Shown: positions 8,565-16,685 of the stretch, in pieces
How positions within the stretch are numbered: the first letter of the stretch is position 1
How the letters are laid out: each line of letters begins with the position of its first letter
Assembly: GCF_042657165.1 (NCBI RefSeq)
Contig: NZ_JBHSNJ010000013.1
Span: 558,001 to 622,000 of the forward strand
Direction: 5' to 3'
DNA: 64,000 nucleotides
From: Agrilutibacter niabensis
Lineage (GTDB): Bacteria > Pseudomonadota > Gammaproteobacteria > Xanthomonadales > Xanthomonadaceae
Position numbers and translations under genes: made by a program
The notes under the pieces: model-generated
Seen by the model: the letters and a program-made list of their open reading frames with translations, nothing else
Databases searched by the model: none
What the model was told of the DNA's origin: nothing

Positions 8565-9458
8565 ATGACCGGTAGCGCAGGCATGGCCTCGGCAACCGAA
8601 GACTTCCTTGCCTACCTGGCGGTCGAACGGCAGATGTCGGCGCACACGCTCGACGCCTACCGCCGCGACCTGGAGGCGCTGGCCGGATGGACCCAGGCGC
8701 AGGGCACCGACCCGGTGGTGCTGCAGGCCGACCAGCTGCGCCTGTTCGTGGCGGCCGAACACCGTCGCGGCCTCTCGCCCAAGTCGTTGCAGCGCCGGCT
8801 CTCGGCGTGCCGCAGTTTCTACACCTGGCTGCTCAAGCACGGACGCGTGGCCGCCAATCCCGCCGCCGCGATCCGCGCCCCCAAGGCGCCACGCAAGTTG
8901 CCGCAGGTGCTCGATCCGGACGAAGCCAAGGCGCTGGTCGAAGTGCCCACCGATGCGCCGCTGGGCCTGCGCGATCGCGCCCTGCTGGAACTGTTCTATT
9001 CCTCGGGCCTGCGCCTGAGCGAACTGTGCGCGCTGCGCTGGCGCGATCTCGACCTCGACGAGGGGCTGGTGACCGTGCTCGGCAAGGGCCGCAAGCAACG
9101 CAGCGTGCCGCTGGGTTCGCATGCGCGCAATGCATTGCTCGAATGGCGCGAATCCACCGGCGCCAGCCCCGATGCGCCGGTGTTCCCCGGCCGCAACGGG
9201 CCGATCACGCCGCGCGCGATCCAGCTGCGGGTGCGCCTGCTCGCGCAGCAGCAGGGATTGTTCAAGCGCGTGCATCCGCACCTGCTGCGGCATTCCTTCG
9301 CCAGCCACATCCTGGAATCCTCCGGCGACCTGCGTGGCGTGCAGGAACTGCTCGGCCACGCCGACATCGCCACCACGCAGATCTATACGCACCTCGACTA
9401 CCAGCACCTGGCCAAGGTGTACGACGCCGCGCATCCGCGCGCGAAGCGGAAGAAATAG
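8565..9458 (+). CDS. xerC: Site-specific tyrosine recombinase XerC
   Basis: A 297-residue integrase-family recombinase that, with XerD, resolves chromosome dimers at dif. It has an N-terminal SAM-like core-binding domain (about 12-100) and a C-terminal catalytic domain. Counting from this start, catalytic residues are Arg150 (SGLRLSEL), Lys174 (GKGRK), His239 and Arg242 (HLLRH), His265 (LLGHAD) and nucleophile Tyr274 (TQIYTHLD). An ATG at 8583 would give 291 residues, and neither start has a clear ribosome site. Synteny with dapF and DUF484 supports XerC over XerD. A hairpin repeat lies just downstream. Confidence 0.95.
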   Translation: MTGSAGMASATEDFLAYLAVERQMSAHTLDAYRRDLEALAGWTQAQGTDPVVLQADQLRLFVAAEHRRGLSPKSLQRRLSACRSFYTWLLKHGRVAANPAAAIRAPKAPRKLPQVLDPDEAKALVEVPTDAPLGLRDRALLELFYSSGLRLSELCALRWRDLDLDEGLVTVLGKGRKQRSVPLGSHARNALLEWRESTGASPDAPVFPGRNGPITPRAIQLRVRLLAQQQGLFKRVHPHLLRHSFASHILESSGDLRGVQELLGHADIATTQIYTHLDYQHLAKVYDAAHPRAKRKK

Positions 9459-9471
9459 CCGCCACGCCCGA

Positions 9472-9517
9472 CCTCATCCGCCCTTCGGGCACCTTCTCCC
9501 CGTCAGCGGGGAGAAGG
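9472..9517 (+). repeat. Dispersed hairpin repeat, copy 1 (xerC-hslV)
   Basis: Intergenic element with a short GCCCTTCGGGC inverted repeat followed by a perfect 11-bp stem (9492-9502 with 9507-9517, loop TCAG). The first 31 nt match the copy at 44811-44841 with two substitutions. It lies 13 nt after the xerC stop and 60 nt before the hslV start. It probably acts as an mRNA 3'-end hairpin for xerC. Repeats of this kind are common between genes of Xanthomonadaceae. Confidence 0.7.
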
Positions 9518-9577
9518 GCGAACGGCTTGAACCCCAACGCCGCGACCCCACCTCCTTGGAACCCCACGGAGGACCCC

Positions 9578-10129
9578 ATGGATCCCAGCCGCAATCCCGA
9601 CGTCTTTCATGCCACGACCATCGTGTCGGTGCGCCGTAACGGCCGCGTCGCCGTGGCCGGCGATGGCCAGGTCACGCTCGGCCACACGGTGATGAAATCC
9701 AACGCCCGCAAGGTGCGCCGCCTCGGTCGCGACGGCCAGGTGCTGGCCGGATTCGCCGGCGCGGCCGCCGATGCGTTCACGCTGTTCGAACTGTTCGAAG
9801 CCAAGCTGGAAAAGTACGGCCAGCTGACGCGCGCCGCGGTGGAGCTGGCCAAGGAATGGCGTACCGAACGCCGCCTCGGCAAGCTCGAGGCGTTGCTCAT
9901 CGTCGCCGACAAGGAGACCTCGCTGATCGTCGGCGGTACCGGCGACGTGATCGAGCCGGAAGACGGCATCGTCGCCATCGGCTCCGGTGGCCCCTACGCC
10001 CTTTCCGCCGCGCGCGCGCTTGCCGCGCATACCGAACTGGATGCGAAAGCCATCGCCACCGAGGCGCTCAACATCGCCGGCGACATCTGCATCTACACCA
10101 ACCGCAACATCGTGGTGGAAGAACTTTGA
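9578..10129 (+). CDS. hslV: ATP-dependent protease peptidase subunit HslV
   Basis: A 183-residue proteasome-like threonine peptidase that forms two hexameric rings and degrades proteins unfolded by HslU. The conserved TTIVSVRRNG start of the mature chain begins at Thr13, so a 12-residue leader (MDPSRNPDVFHA) must be removed to free the catalytic Thr. In E. coli only Met precedes it. GGAGG lies 5 nt before the ATG and no in-frame start exists closer to Thr13, so the leader is real. GDGQVTLGHTVMK and GSGGPYALSAARAL are family motifs. The stop overlaps hslU by one base. Confidence 0.97.
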   Translation: MDPSRNPDVFHATTIVSVRRNGRVAVAGDGQVTLGHTVMKSNARKVRRLGRDGQVLAGFAGAAADAFTLFELFEAKLEKYGQLTRAAVELAKEWRTERRLGKLEALLIVADKETSLIVGGTGDVIEPEDGIVAIGSGGPYALSAARALAAHTELDAKAIATEALNIAGDICIYTNRNIVVEEL

Positions 10130-11547
10130 TGAACAAGCTCGCGAACACTTCCGCCACCATGACTCCGCGCGAGATCGTGCAGGAGCTCGACCGCCACATC
10201 GTTGGCCAGCACGCCGCCAAGCGGGCGGTCGCCATCGCCCTGCGCAACCGCTGGCGCCGCATGCAGCTGGATCCCGAGCTGCGCGACGAGGTGATGCCAA
10301 AGAACATCCTGATGATCGGCCCCACCGGCGTCGGCAAGACCGAGATCGCGCGCCGCCTGGCGACGCTGGCCAATGCGCCGTTCGTGAAGGTCGAAGCCAC
10401 GCGCTTCACCGAAGTCGGTTACGTCGGCAAGGATGTCGAGCAGATCGTGCGCGACCTCGCCGACACCGCGGTGAAGATGTATCGCGAGCAGGCCAAGCAG
10501 CGCGTGCGCACCCAAGCCGAGGAGCGCGCCGAGGATCGCGTCCTCGAAGCCCTGTTGCCGCGCCGCACAGTGACCTTGTTCGGCTTCCAGGGCGACCCGG
10601 AAGGCGTGCAGCAGGACGCGCAGCAGGGCGCACAGCAGGAGCGCGCCCGCCAGGAAAGCGAGACCGACGACAAGACCCGGAGCAAGCTGCGCAAGCAGCT
10701 GCGCGCCGGCGAACTCGACGAACGCGAGATCGAACTCGACTTCGCGGTCAACGTCGGCGTGGACATCATGGCGCCGCCCGGCATGGAGGAAATGGGGCAG
10801 CAGCTGCGGCAGATGTTCTCGCAGGTCACCGGCGGCAAGACCAACAAGCGCAAGCTGTCGATCAAGGCCGCGCGTGCGCAGCTGATCGAGGAGGAAGCGG
10901 CCAAGCTCGTCAACGAGGACGACGTGCGCGAAGCCGCGATCGAAGCCTGCGAGCAGCACGGCATCGTCTTCATCGACGAGATCGACAAGGTCGCCAAGCG
11001 CAGCGATGCGGGCACCGTCGGCGGCGACGTCAGCCGGGAGGGCGTGCAGCGTGACCTGCTGCCACTGGTCGAAGGCTCCACCGTCAGCACCAAGTACGGT
11101 TCGGTGAAGACCGACCACATCCTGTTCATCGCTTCGGGCGCGTTCCACCTTGCCAAGCCGTCCGATTTGATCCCGGAACTGCAGGGCCGCTTCCCGATCC
11201 GCGTCGAACTGGGCGCGCTGAGCAAGGATGATTTCGTCCGCATCCTCACCGAGCCCAAGGCCGCGCTCACCACGCAGTACATCGAGCTGCTCAATACCGA
11301 GGGCGTGAGACTCTCGTTCACCACCGATGCGATCGACCGCCTGGCCGAGATCGCGGCGCAGGTCAACGACCGCCAGGAGAACATCGGCGCCCGCCGCCTG
11401 CACACGGTGCTGGAACGCCTGCTCGACACGCTGAGTTTCGAGGCGCCCGACCGCGACGGGGCGGCAGTGGCGATCGACCGCGCCTACGTCGACGCGCAAC
11501 TGGGCGAGCTGGTGAAGGATCCCGACCTGAGCCGTTACATCCTCTAG
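10129..11547 (+). CDS. hslU: HslU unfoldase ATPase of the HslUV protease
   Basis: A 472-residue AAA+ (Clp/Hsp100) unfoldase that recognises substrates and feeds them into HslV. The Walker A motif is GPTGVGKT (64-71) and Walker B is IVFIDEID with Asp283 and Glu284. The intermediate I-domain (about 130-240) is Gln/Arg-rich. The HslV-contacting C-terminus ends LSRYIL, as in the family. Start and hslV stop overlap (TGATG), giving translational coupling. The gene ends 1 nt before the convergent DUF418 gene, so there is no room for an intrinsic terminator between them. Confidence 0.98.
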   Translation: MNKLANTSATMTPREIVQELDRHIVGQHAAKRAVAIALRNRWRRMQLDPELRDEVMPKNILMIGPTGVGKTEIARRLATLANAPFVKVEATRFTEVGYVGKDVEQIVRDLADTAVKMYREQAKQRVRTQAEERAEDRVLEALLPRRTVTLFGFQGDPEGVQQDAQQGAQQERARQESETDDKTRSKLRKQLRAGELDEREIELDFAVNVGVDIMAPPGMEEMGQQLRQMFSQVTGGKTNKRKLSIKAARAQLIEEEAAKLVNEDDVREAAIEACEQHGIVFIDEIDKVAKRSDAGTVGGDVSREGVQRDLLPLVEGSTVSTKYGSVKTDHILFIASGAFHLAKPSDLIPELQGRFPIRVELGALSKDDFVRILTEPKAALTTQYIELLNTEGVRLSFTTDAIDRLAEIAAQVNDRQENIGARRLHTVLERLLDTLSFEAPDRDGAAVAIDRAYVDAQLGELVKDPDLSRYIL

Positions 11548-11548
11548 C

Positions 11549-12760
11549 TCACGGCAGGATGGCTGGTTCGCGCCGCAGCAGTTGCGCGCGTCCGTAGGTG
11601 GCCGAGCGCCAGACCCATTCCACCGGGCCGAAGCGGAAGCGCGCCAGCCACCAATGGCTGAATGCGATCTGCGCCGCGAAGATCGCTGCCCAGGCCAGGT
11701 AGCGCGCCGGATAGCCGCCGGCCTGCCCCAGCCCCAGGCCGGTCCCGTAGAACAGCGCCAGGCACACCGGGGTCTGGATCAGATAATTGGTCAGCGCCAT
11801 CCGCCCGACGGGCGCGAGCCAGCGCAACCAGCGCTGCCATGCCGGCCGCTGGAAGAGCAGGGCGAAACCTGCCGCGTACGCGCACCCCAGGCCGAGCGGG
11901 CCCAGGCGCTGCAGCACGACCTGCAGGGCGAGGGTGCCCACTCCCTCTGCCGCACTGCTGGCCTCGAACCTCGGCGCCACGATGCTGGCGACCAGTCCGG
12001 CCAGGCCGCCGACCAGGACCAGCGTGCGCAACAGCGCGGCGTGGGCCAGCGGATCGTGCAGCAGCCGCTTGCGTCCAGCCCAGTAACCCAGGAGGAAGTC
12101 GGCGAACACGAACGGCAACACGCCCCAGCTGGCCCAGCGGTTCCAGTTGGCGAAGGCGATGTTCTGCGTGAAGGCGTCCGCGACCGAGCTCGATGAGAAG
12201 GCCGCCAGGCTGGCCGCGTACATCTGCGCCTCGCCGGCCAGCCCCGGCGGGCGCAGTCCTTCGATCAGCGGCTTCGCGAGCGGCCACGACAGGGCGAGCA
12301 CGAGACCGGTAATCAGCAACCAGCGATCGGGAACATGGAGGAACGCGATCAACGCGACCGCCAGCAGGGCGTACACCAGCAGGATGTCGCCCCACCACAG
12401 CAGGTACGTGTGCAGGAACCCGATAAGCAACAGCACGGCAATCCGTCGCAGGTAGGGCGCCAGGCCGGCGCCCTTGGCCTGCGCGCGTTCCAGTTGCACC
12501 GAGAACGAGAGGCCAAACAGCAACGAAAACAGGGTGATGAACTTGCCGGCAACCAGCAGGTTCGTCGCGTAGACCGCCCACGCGTCGAAGCCTGCGGTCG
12601 GCAGATGGGCTCGCGCCGCCTCGTCGAGGAAGTAGTAAAGGCTCAACGGATCCAGGTTGGCCAATAGCACGCCCGCGAGGGCGAAGCCGCGCAGGGCATC
12701 GATCAGCTCGATCCGCTCGGTGCCCGTGCTGGGGACCAGGCGGGTTGCTGGTACAGGCAT
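11549..12760 (-). CDS. DUF418 (YeiB-like) multi-pass inner-membrane protein
   Basis: A 403-residue integral membrane protein with about ten hydrophobic segments. It begins ERIELIDALRGFALAGVLLANL, the usual start of the DUF418/YeiB family, which belongs to the acyltransferase-3-like superfamily. The C-terminal DUF418 region (about 235-390) includes VGRMALTNYLIQT and FGPVEWVWR motifs. The family's substrate is not established; transfer of acyl groups to envelope molecules is only inferred from the superfamily. It is monocistronic and convergent with hslU. Confidence 0.85.
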   Translation of the reverse strand: MPVPATRLVPSTGTERIELIDALRGFALAGVLLANLDPLSLYYFLDEAARAHLPTAGFDAWAVYATNLLVAGKFITLFSLLFGLSFSVQLERAQAKGAGLAPYLRRIAVLLLIGFLHTYLLWWGDILLVYALLAVALIAFLHVPDRWLLITGLVLALSWPLAKPLIEGLRPPGLAGEAQMYAASLAAFSSSSVADAFTQNIAFANWNRWASWGVLPFVFADFLLGYWAGRKRLLHDPLAHAALLRTLVLVGGLAGLVASIVAPRFEASSAAEGVGTLALQVVLQRLGPLGLGCAYAAGFALLFQRPAWQRWLRWLAPVGRMALTNYLIQTPVCLALFYGTGLGLGQAGGYPARYLAWAAIFAAQIAFSHWWLARFRFGPVEWVWRSATYGRAQLLRREPAILP

Positions 12761-12878
12761 GCTGATTGTTCCGCCTCGCGGAAGCCGGTGCCGTTCACCG
12801 GCGCCGACTGTCCGCTCGTGTGTGTCGGAAAATGGTGGGCGGAACCGACCCGGTCCGCCTCACCGGACTGCGCGGTGA

Positions 12879-13388
12879 TCAGTCCTTCGTGCCGGTCGCC
12901 TTCGACGCGGCCTGCTTGCGCGGATCGTCCGCGGGATTGACGTAGTTGATTTCGAACGGCCCGTAGCTCTGGATCTGGATGATCGCTCCGTTGCGGGTAC
13001 TCGCCTCGTGCAGCATCCGCATGGGCAGCAGCACGTAGTCACCCGGGACGAAGTCGGCCGAATGGGCGTCGGCGCCATCGCCCATGGCCAGCGTCAGGTC
13101 GCCTTCGATCAGCGTCACGTGTTCATCGGTGGGATGCCAATGCCGCGGCACGCGGTAGCCGGCCGGCGCCTTCAGGCGGATGGTGAATGCGCCGGGCTTG
13201 CCCGGATCGCCGGACAGCACGGCAGCCTGCGCACCAGGTGGCAGCGCAGCGGGCGCGGCCCCCCACTGTGTCGAAGCGGCGCGCACCATCACGTGGGTAG
13301 AAGGCGCGCTGGCGGAGTCCTGTTGCGGCTCGGCGGCCCACAGCGGGCCCGGCAGCAGGCACAGGCAGAACAGGATGGACGGTTTCAT
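12879..13388 (-). CDS. Exported cupin-domain protein
   Basis: A 169-residue protein with a signal peptide (MKPSILFCLCLLPGPLWA) and one cupin beta-barrel. Cupin motif 1 is visible as PRHWHPTDEHVTLIEGDLTL, whose His-x-His and Glu residues could bind a metal. Motif 2 (PGDYVLLPMRMLHEA) has the usual His. GGAGG sits 7 nt before the ATG. The longer open frame upstream is not coding in style. Periplasmic cupins of this type are uncharacterised, and no enzyme activity can be assigned. Confidence 0.82.
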   Translation of the reverse strand: MKPSILFCLCLLPGPLWAAEPQQDSASAPSTHVMVRAASTQWGAAPAALPPGAQAAVLSGDPGKPGAFTIRLKAPAGYRVPRHWHPTDEHVTLIEGDLTLAMGDGADAHSADFVPGDYVLLPMRMLHEASTRNGAIIQIQSYGPFEINYVNPADDPRKQAASKATGTKD

Positions 13389-13512
13389 CGAAACACCTCC
13401 GGCATGGTGATCCCTCGGAGGAGCCGAATGCGGTCGTCGAAGCCCGTCCGCATGGCCCGCACGCGCATTCTTCCCCCGGATCGTTAAGGCGGCGCGATTG
13501 CGGCCGTCGCGA

Positions 13513-14337
13513 TCAGCCCAGGCGCTGCGTCCCCGACCAGCACGCAGCGGGTGCCAGCACCAGCGGCGCGCGCGCCAGCGCGGCTTCCACGCAGACGAAG
13601 CGCGTGTGATCGCCCGGGGCAAGGTCGCCGATGGTCGCCGCCAGCCTCTCGCCGGGATTCCACACCACCGTATCGGGGAAGCCGTGCTGGCTGATCGCCA
13701 GGTGGCGGGCGCCGTCGAACAGTTCGACCGGCCGCGAGGGCGCGGCATAGATGCGATCGACTTCACCATCGAAGCGCAGTGCCCCGTCCGGCTGCGCGCG
13801 GATGGCGCCGCCGTCGGCGCTGTCTTCGTAGCTGCATCCTTCCAGTCCGTGCAGCGAGACCGCCGCCAGGCTGCCGACCGCCAGGTAGGTATGCAGCGCG
13901 GCGGTGAAGGCGAATGCGTCCGCGCCCTCGTTGTGGATGTCCAAGGTCACTTCGAGCGAGGCATCGGCGAGGCTGATGTGCAGTCGCGCAGCGAAGGCAT
14001 GCGGCCAGCTGGCGGTGGCGGCACTGTGCGTCAATTCGAAGGTCGCCCGATGCCCGGCGCCGGCAAGGCGCCATGGCAGCGTGCGCGCGAAGCCGTGCTT
14101 CGCCAAAGGTCCGCGGGCCGCGAACTGGGGAAAGATCACCGGCACGCCGCCGCGTATCGCCGCGCCCGCGTCGTAACGGGCACGCTCGCTCAGGAACAGG
14201 CGTTCGCACCCGTCGGCAGGAATCCAGGACAGCAGGTGCGCGCCATGCAATGCGACCAGGGCACTCGCGCCGTCCTCGCCACGCAGTCGCACGCAGCGCG
14301 TGCCGTGGACGTCGATGTGTTCGTGGTGCAGGGCCAT
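13513..14337 (-). CDS. D-hexose-6-phosphate mutarotase (YeaD-like)
   Basis: A 274-residue aldose-1-epimerase-superfamily protein, probably interconverting alpha and beta anomers of glucose-6-phosphate in the cytoplasm. The motifs IRGGVPVIFPQFAARGPLAKHGFAR (His81) and AALHTYLAVG (His149) carry the two catalytic-site histidines, and VCVEAA near the C-terminus supplies the expected Glu. It starts 9 nt after the stop of the cytosine deaminase gene on the same strand, so the two form a short operon, though no metabolic link between them is obvious. Confidence 0.9.
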   Translation of the reverse strand: MALHHEHIDVHGTRCVRLRGEDGASALVALHGAHLLSWIPADGCERLFLSERARYDAGAAIRGGVPVIFPQFAARGPLAKHGFARTLPWRLAGAGHRATFELTHSAATASWPHAFAARLHISLADASLEVTLDIHNEGADAFAFTAALHTYLAVGSLAAVSLHGLEGCSYEDSADGGAIRAQPDGALRFDGEVDRIYAAPSRPVELFDGARHLAISQHGFPDTVVWNPGERLAATIGDLAPGDHTRFVCVEAALARAPLVLAPAACWSGTQRLG

Positions 14338-14346
14338 GGCGTCGCG

Positions 14347-14802
14347 TCAGGCCTCGCCGATGTCTTCGTTCCACACGTCCGGGTGCGCCGAGATCCAGCC
14401 GCCCAGCATGTCGATGCACTCCGCGTCGGCCAGGTCGACCACGCGCACGCCGTTCTCGCGCAGCCAGTCGATTCCGCCGCGGAAGTTGACCGATTCGCCC
14501 GCCACCACCGTGCCGATGTTGAATTGCCGCACCAGGCCGCTGCAGTACCAGCACGGCGCGAGCGTGGTGACCATGATCGTGCGGCGGTAGTCGCGCTGGC
14601 GGCCGGCCTTGCGAAAGGCGTCTGTTTCGCCGTGCACGGACGGGTCGTCCTCCTGGATGCGGCGGTTGTGGCCGCAGCCCAGCAACCCGCCGTCCTGGCG
14701 GTACAAGGCCGCGCCGATCGGAATGCCGCCTTCGGCCAGCCCCTGGCGGGCTTCGGCCACGGCGGTGGCCAGCAGGGCGCGGTAGTCGGGCGTGTCGATC
14801 AT
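14347..14802 (-). CDS. Cytosine deaminase, yeast (FCY1) type
   Basis: A 151-residue zinc nucleobase deaminase, predicted to convert cytosine to uracil and ammonia in the cytoplasm. The zinc site is His57-x-Glu59 (HGE) plus Cys84 and Cys87 (PCWYC), with Glu59 as proton shuttle. Several stretches match yeast Fcy1p rather than TadA or cytidine deaminase: GGIPIG, LGCGHN, GESVNF and a C-terminal DVWNEDIGE corresponding to yeast QDWFEDIGE. The length is close to the yeast enzyme (158). GGAGG lies 5 nt before this ATG, which rules out the longer frame. It is transcribed with the mutarotase gene and divergent from ubiE. Confidence 0.85.
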   Translation of the reverse strand: MIDTPDYRALLATAVAEARQGLAEGGIPIGAALYRQDGGLLGCGHNRRIQEDDPSVHGETDAFRKAGRQRDYRRTIMVTTLAPCWYCSGLVRQFNIGTVVAGESVNFRGGIDWLRENGVRVVDLADAECIDMLGGWISAHPDVWNEDIGEA

Positions 14803-14866
14803 CGGGTCCTCCGGAACCTGCGCCCATGATGCCGCTTCCACCGCCACGGCGCTCGGGATGCAATGC

Positions 14867-14872
14867 GATAAT
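14867..14872 (+). promoter_or_regulatory. Candidate -10 hexamer for ubiE (GATAAT)
   Basis: GATAAT matches the -10 consensus at five of six positions, ends 6 nt before the ubiE ATG, and no ribosome site is visible. Transcription from it would begin at or next to the start codon. No clear -35 box is found. Confidence 0.35.
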
Positions 14873-14878
14873 CCCCGC

Positions 14879-15640
14879 ATGAGCGAACACACCGACAAGC
14901 CCGGCACCACCCACTTCGGCTACCGCGACGTACCCGTCGGCGAGAAGCAGAAACTCGTCGGCGAGGTGTTCTCGTCGGTGGCCGGCAAGTACGACCTGAT
15001 GAACGACCTGATGTCGCTGGGGGTGCACCGGGTATGGAAGCGCTACTTCGTCGGGACCTGCCAGGTGAAGCGCGGCGACCGCGTGCTCGACCTGGCCGGC
15101 GGCACCGGCGACATCGCGCTGCTGCTGCGCGACCGCGTCGGCGCCACGGGCAGCATCGTGCTCGGCGACATCAACGGCGAGATGCTGAAAGTCGGCCGCG
15201 ACCGCATGACCGATCGCGGCGTGGTCACGGGCATCGAGTTCGTGGAATGCAACGCGGAGAAGCTGCCGTTCCCGGATGCCAGCTTCGACCTGGTCACCAT
15301 CGCCTTCGGGCTGCGCAACGTCACCGACAAGGACGCGGCGCTGCGCGAGATGCAGCGCGTGCTCAAGGTCGGCGGGCAGGCCCGCGTGCTGGAGTTCTCG
15401 GAAGTGAAGGCGGACTGGTTCAAGCCTATCTACGACTTCCATTCGTTCAACATCCTGCCGAAGCTGGGCAAGCTGTTCGCCAACGATGCCGACAGCTACC
15501 AGTACCTGGCCGAGTCGATCCGCAAGCACCCGCCGCAGGACGAGTTGAAGGCGATGATGGAAGCGGCGGGATTCGCGCGCTGCAGTTACCGCAACCTGAG
15601 CGCCGGCATCGTCGCGATACACACCGGCTACAAGGTCTGA
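14879..15640 (+). CDS. ubiE: Ubiquinone/menaquinone biosynthesis C-methyltransferase UbiE
   Basis: A 253-residue SAM-dependent methyltransferase that C-methylates the quinone ring in ubiquinone (and, where present, menaquinone) synthesis. It begins with THFGYRDVPVGEKQKLVGEVFSSVA..YDLMNDLMS, the UbiE signature. The SAM-binding loop is DLAGGTGDIA (71-80), followed by GDINGEML and AFGLRNVTDK. The N-terminal codon is preceded by a -10-like hexamer rather than a ribosome site. It is divergent from the cytosine deaminase gene. Confidence 0.97.
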   Translation: MSEHTDKPGTTHFGYRDVPVGEKQKLVGEVFSSVAGKYDLMNDLMSLGVHRVWKRYFVGTCQVKRGDRVLDLAGGTGDIALLLRDRVGATGSIVLGDINGEMLKVGRDRMTDRGVVTGIEFVECNAEKLPFPDASFDLVTIAFGLRNVTDKDAALREMQRVLKVGGQARVLEFSEVKADWFKPIYDFHSFNILPKLGKLFANDADSYQYLAESIRKHPPQDELKAMMEAAGFARCSYRNLSAGIVAIHTGYKV

Positions 15641-15747
15641 CGGCATCCCCCGGTTGGGGGGTAGTCCTGCAAATCAAGGCTTCGTTCGCGGGTTTGTTAC
15701 GGCGGCGGCAGTAGAGTCGAGGCGACAGCAAGCAGAGCAGAATCGAA

Positions 15748-16656
15748 ATGCCCGGCCTCGGCGTGTACCGCGTGCTTTCCCGGATTTTTCCGCGTTCTTT
15801 CCGGGCGAAGCTCATGGCCGTGCTGGTGGTGTGCACGCTGCTGCCGCTCGTGGGGTTCGTGGTCTGGTTGCTGGCCAACAACGGGGCCGACCCCTCGCGC
15901 CTCGCCACCGGCGCGGTGCTCGCATTGCTGGTCATCCTGGTCGGCATCCTGGTGGCGCTCTTCCTGCTGTACCACCTGCTGACGCCGCTGCGGATGATGG
16001 CCGACGTGGTGGAGGCCTATTTCCGCGAGCACCGCCTGCCCGAGCTGCCCGAAGTCGGGCGCGACGAAGTGGGCCTGCTGATGCGCGGCATCAATTGCGG
16101 CCTGCGCGAGATCGACAACGGCATGCGCGAGCTCGAGCGCTTCGCGCTGGAGGACCCGTTGACCCATTCCCTCAGCCGCCGCGGCAGCGACCGTGCCCTG
16201 CACGCCTGCATCGAACGCGCGGAGCAGGGCACGCCGCTGGTCCTGTACGTGGTGGACGTCGACAACCTCAAGCCCGTCAACGACGAACACGGCCACGCTG
16301 CCGGCGATCGCATGCTGGTCGACCTGGTCGAAAGCGCAAAGGAATGGCTGGGCGGCGACGACTGGATCGGCCGCTGGGGCGGCGACGAATTCCTGGTCTG
16401 CGTGCATGACGATCTGGCCGTGGCCAATGCCCGCGTGCAGCGCTGGCTTCGCGACCTGGCGCGGCCACGCATCGACGACATCCCGATCCGGGCCAGCATC
16501 GGTTGCGCGAAGTACCGTCCCGGCAGCGATGCGATGCAGCTGTACCGCGAGGCCGATGCCGCCATGTATGCCGCGAAGGCGCAGGGTGGCGGCAAGCTGG
16601 TGTGCGAGGAGGGCCACTGCCAGCCGACCCACGACATTGCGCCGTACGCGGCCTAG
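15748..16656 (+). CDS. Membrane-bound diguanylate cyclase (GGDEF)
   Basis: A 302-residue protein predicted to make cyclic di-GMP from two GTP. Two transmembrane helices (about 21-43 and 52-76) with only a short loop between them are followed by a HAMP-like linker (about 77-130) and a GGDEF domain (about 135-285). The active-site motif is intact at residues 211-215 (WGGDEF). The usual inhibitory RxxD site five residues upstream is replaced by DDWIG, so product feedback through it is unlikely. With almost no periplasmic sensor loop, it may sense membrane state or be driven by partners. It is convergent with the DUF5916 gene. Confidence 0.9.
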   Translation: MPGLGVYRVLSRIFPRSFRAKLMAVLVVCTLLPLVGFVVWLLANNGADPSRLATGAVLALLVILVGILVALFLLYHLLTPLRMMADVVEAYFREHRLPELPEVGRDEVGLLMRGINCGLREIDNGMRELERFALEDPLTHSLSRRGSDRALHACIERAEQGTPLVLYVVDVDNLKPVNDEHGHAAGDRMLVDLVESAKEWLGGDDWIGRWGGDEFLVCVHDDLAVANARVQRWLRDLARPRIDDIPIRASIGCAKYRPGSDAMQLYREADAAMYAAKAQGGGKLVCEEGHCQPTHDIAPYAA

Positions 16657-16685
16657 GCCCGGTAATCAGGGGCCCGGTAATCAGG
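16656..16685. repeat. Perfect 15-bp tandem duplication between convergent genes
   Basis: The 15-bp unit GGCCCGGTAATCAGG occurs twice without interruption (16656-16670 and 16671-16685). The first copy starts at the last base of the GGDEF-protein stop codon and the second contains the stop codon of the minus-strand DUF5916 gene. It looks like a local slippage duplication that carried a stop codon with it. Confidence 0.85.

Noticed and set aside
13763..15646. 627-codon minus-strand open frame
   Set aside because: It runs through ubiE, the divergent promoter region and the cytosine deaminase in wrong frames, without recognisable domains.
15645..15662. C5/G5 hairpin after ubiE as terminator
   Set aside because: The stem is only about five to seven pairs and has no T-tract, so it could easily be chance in GC-rich DNA.
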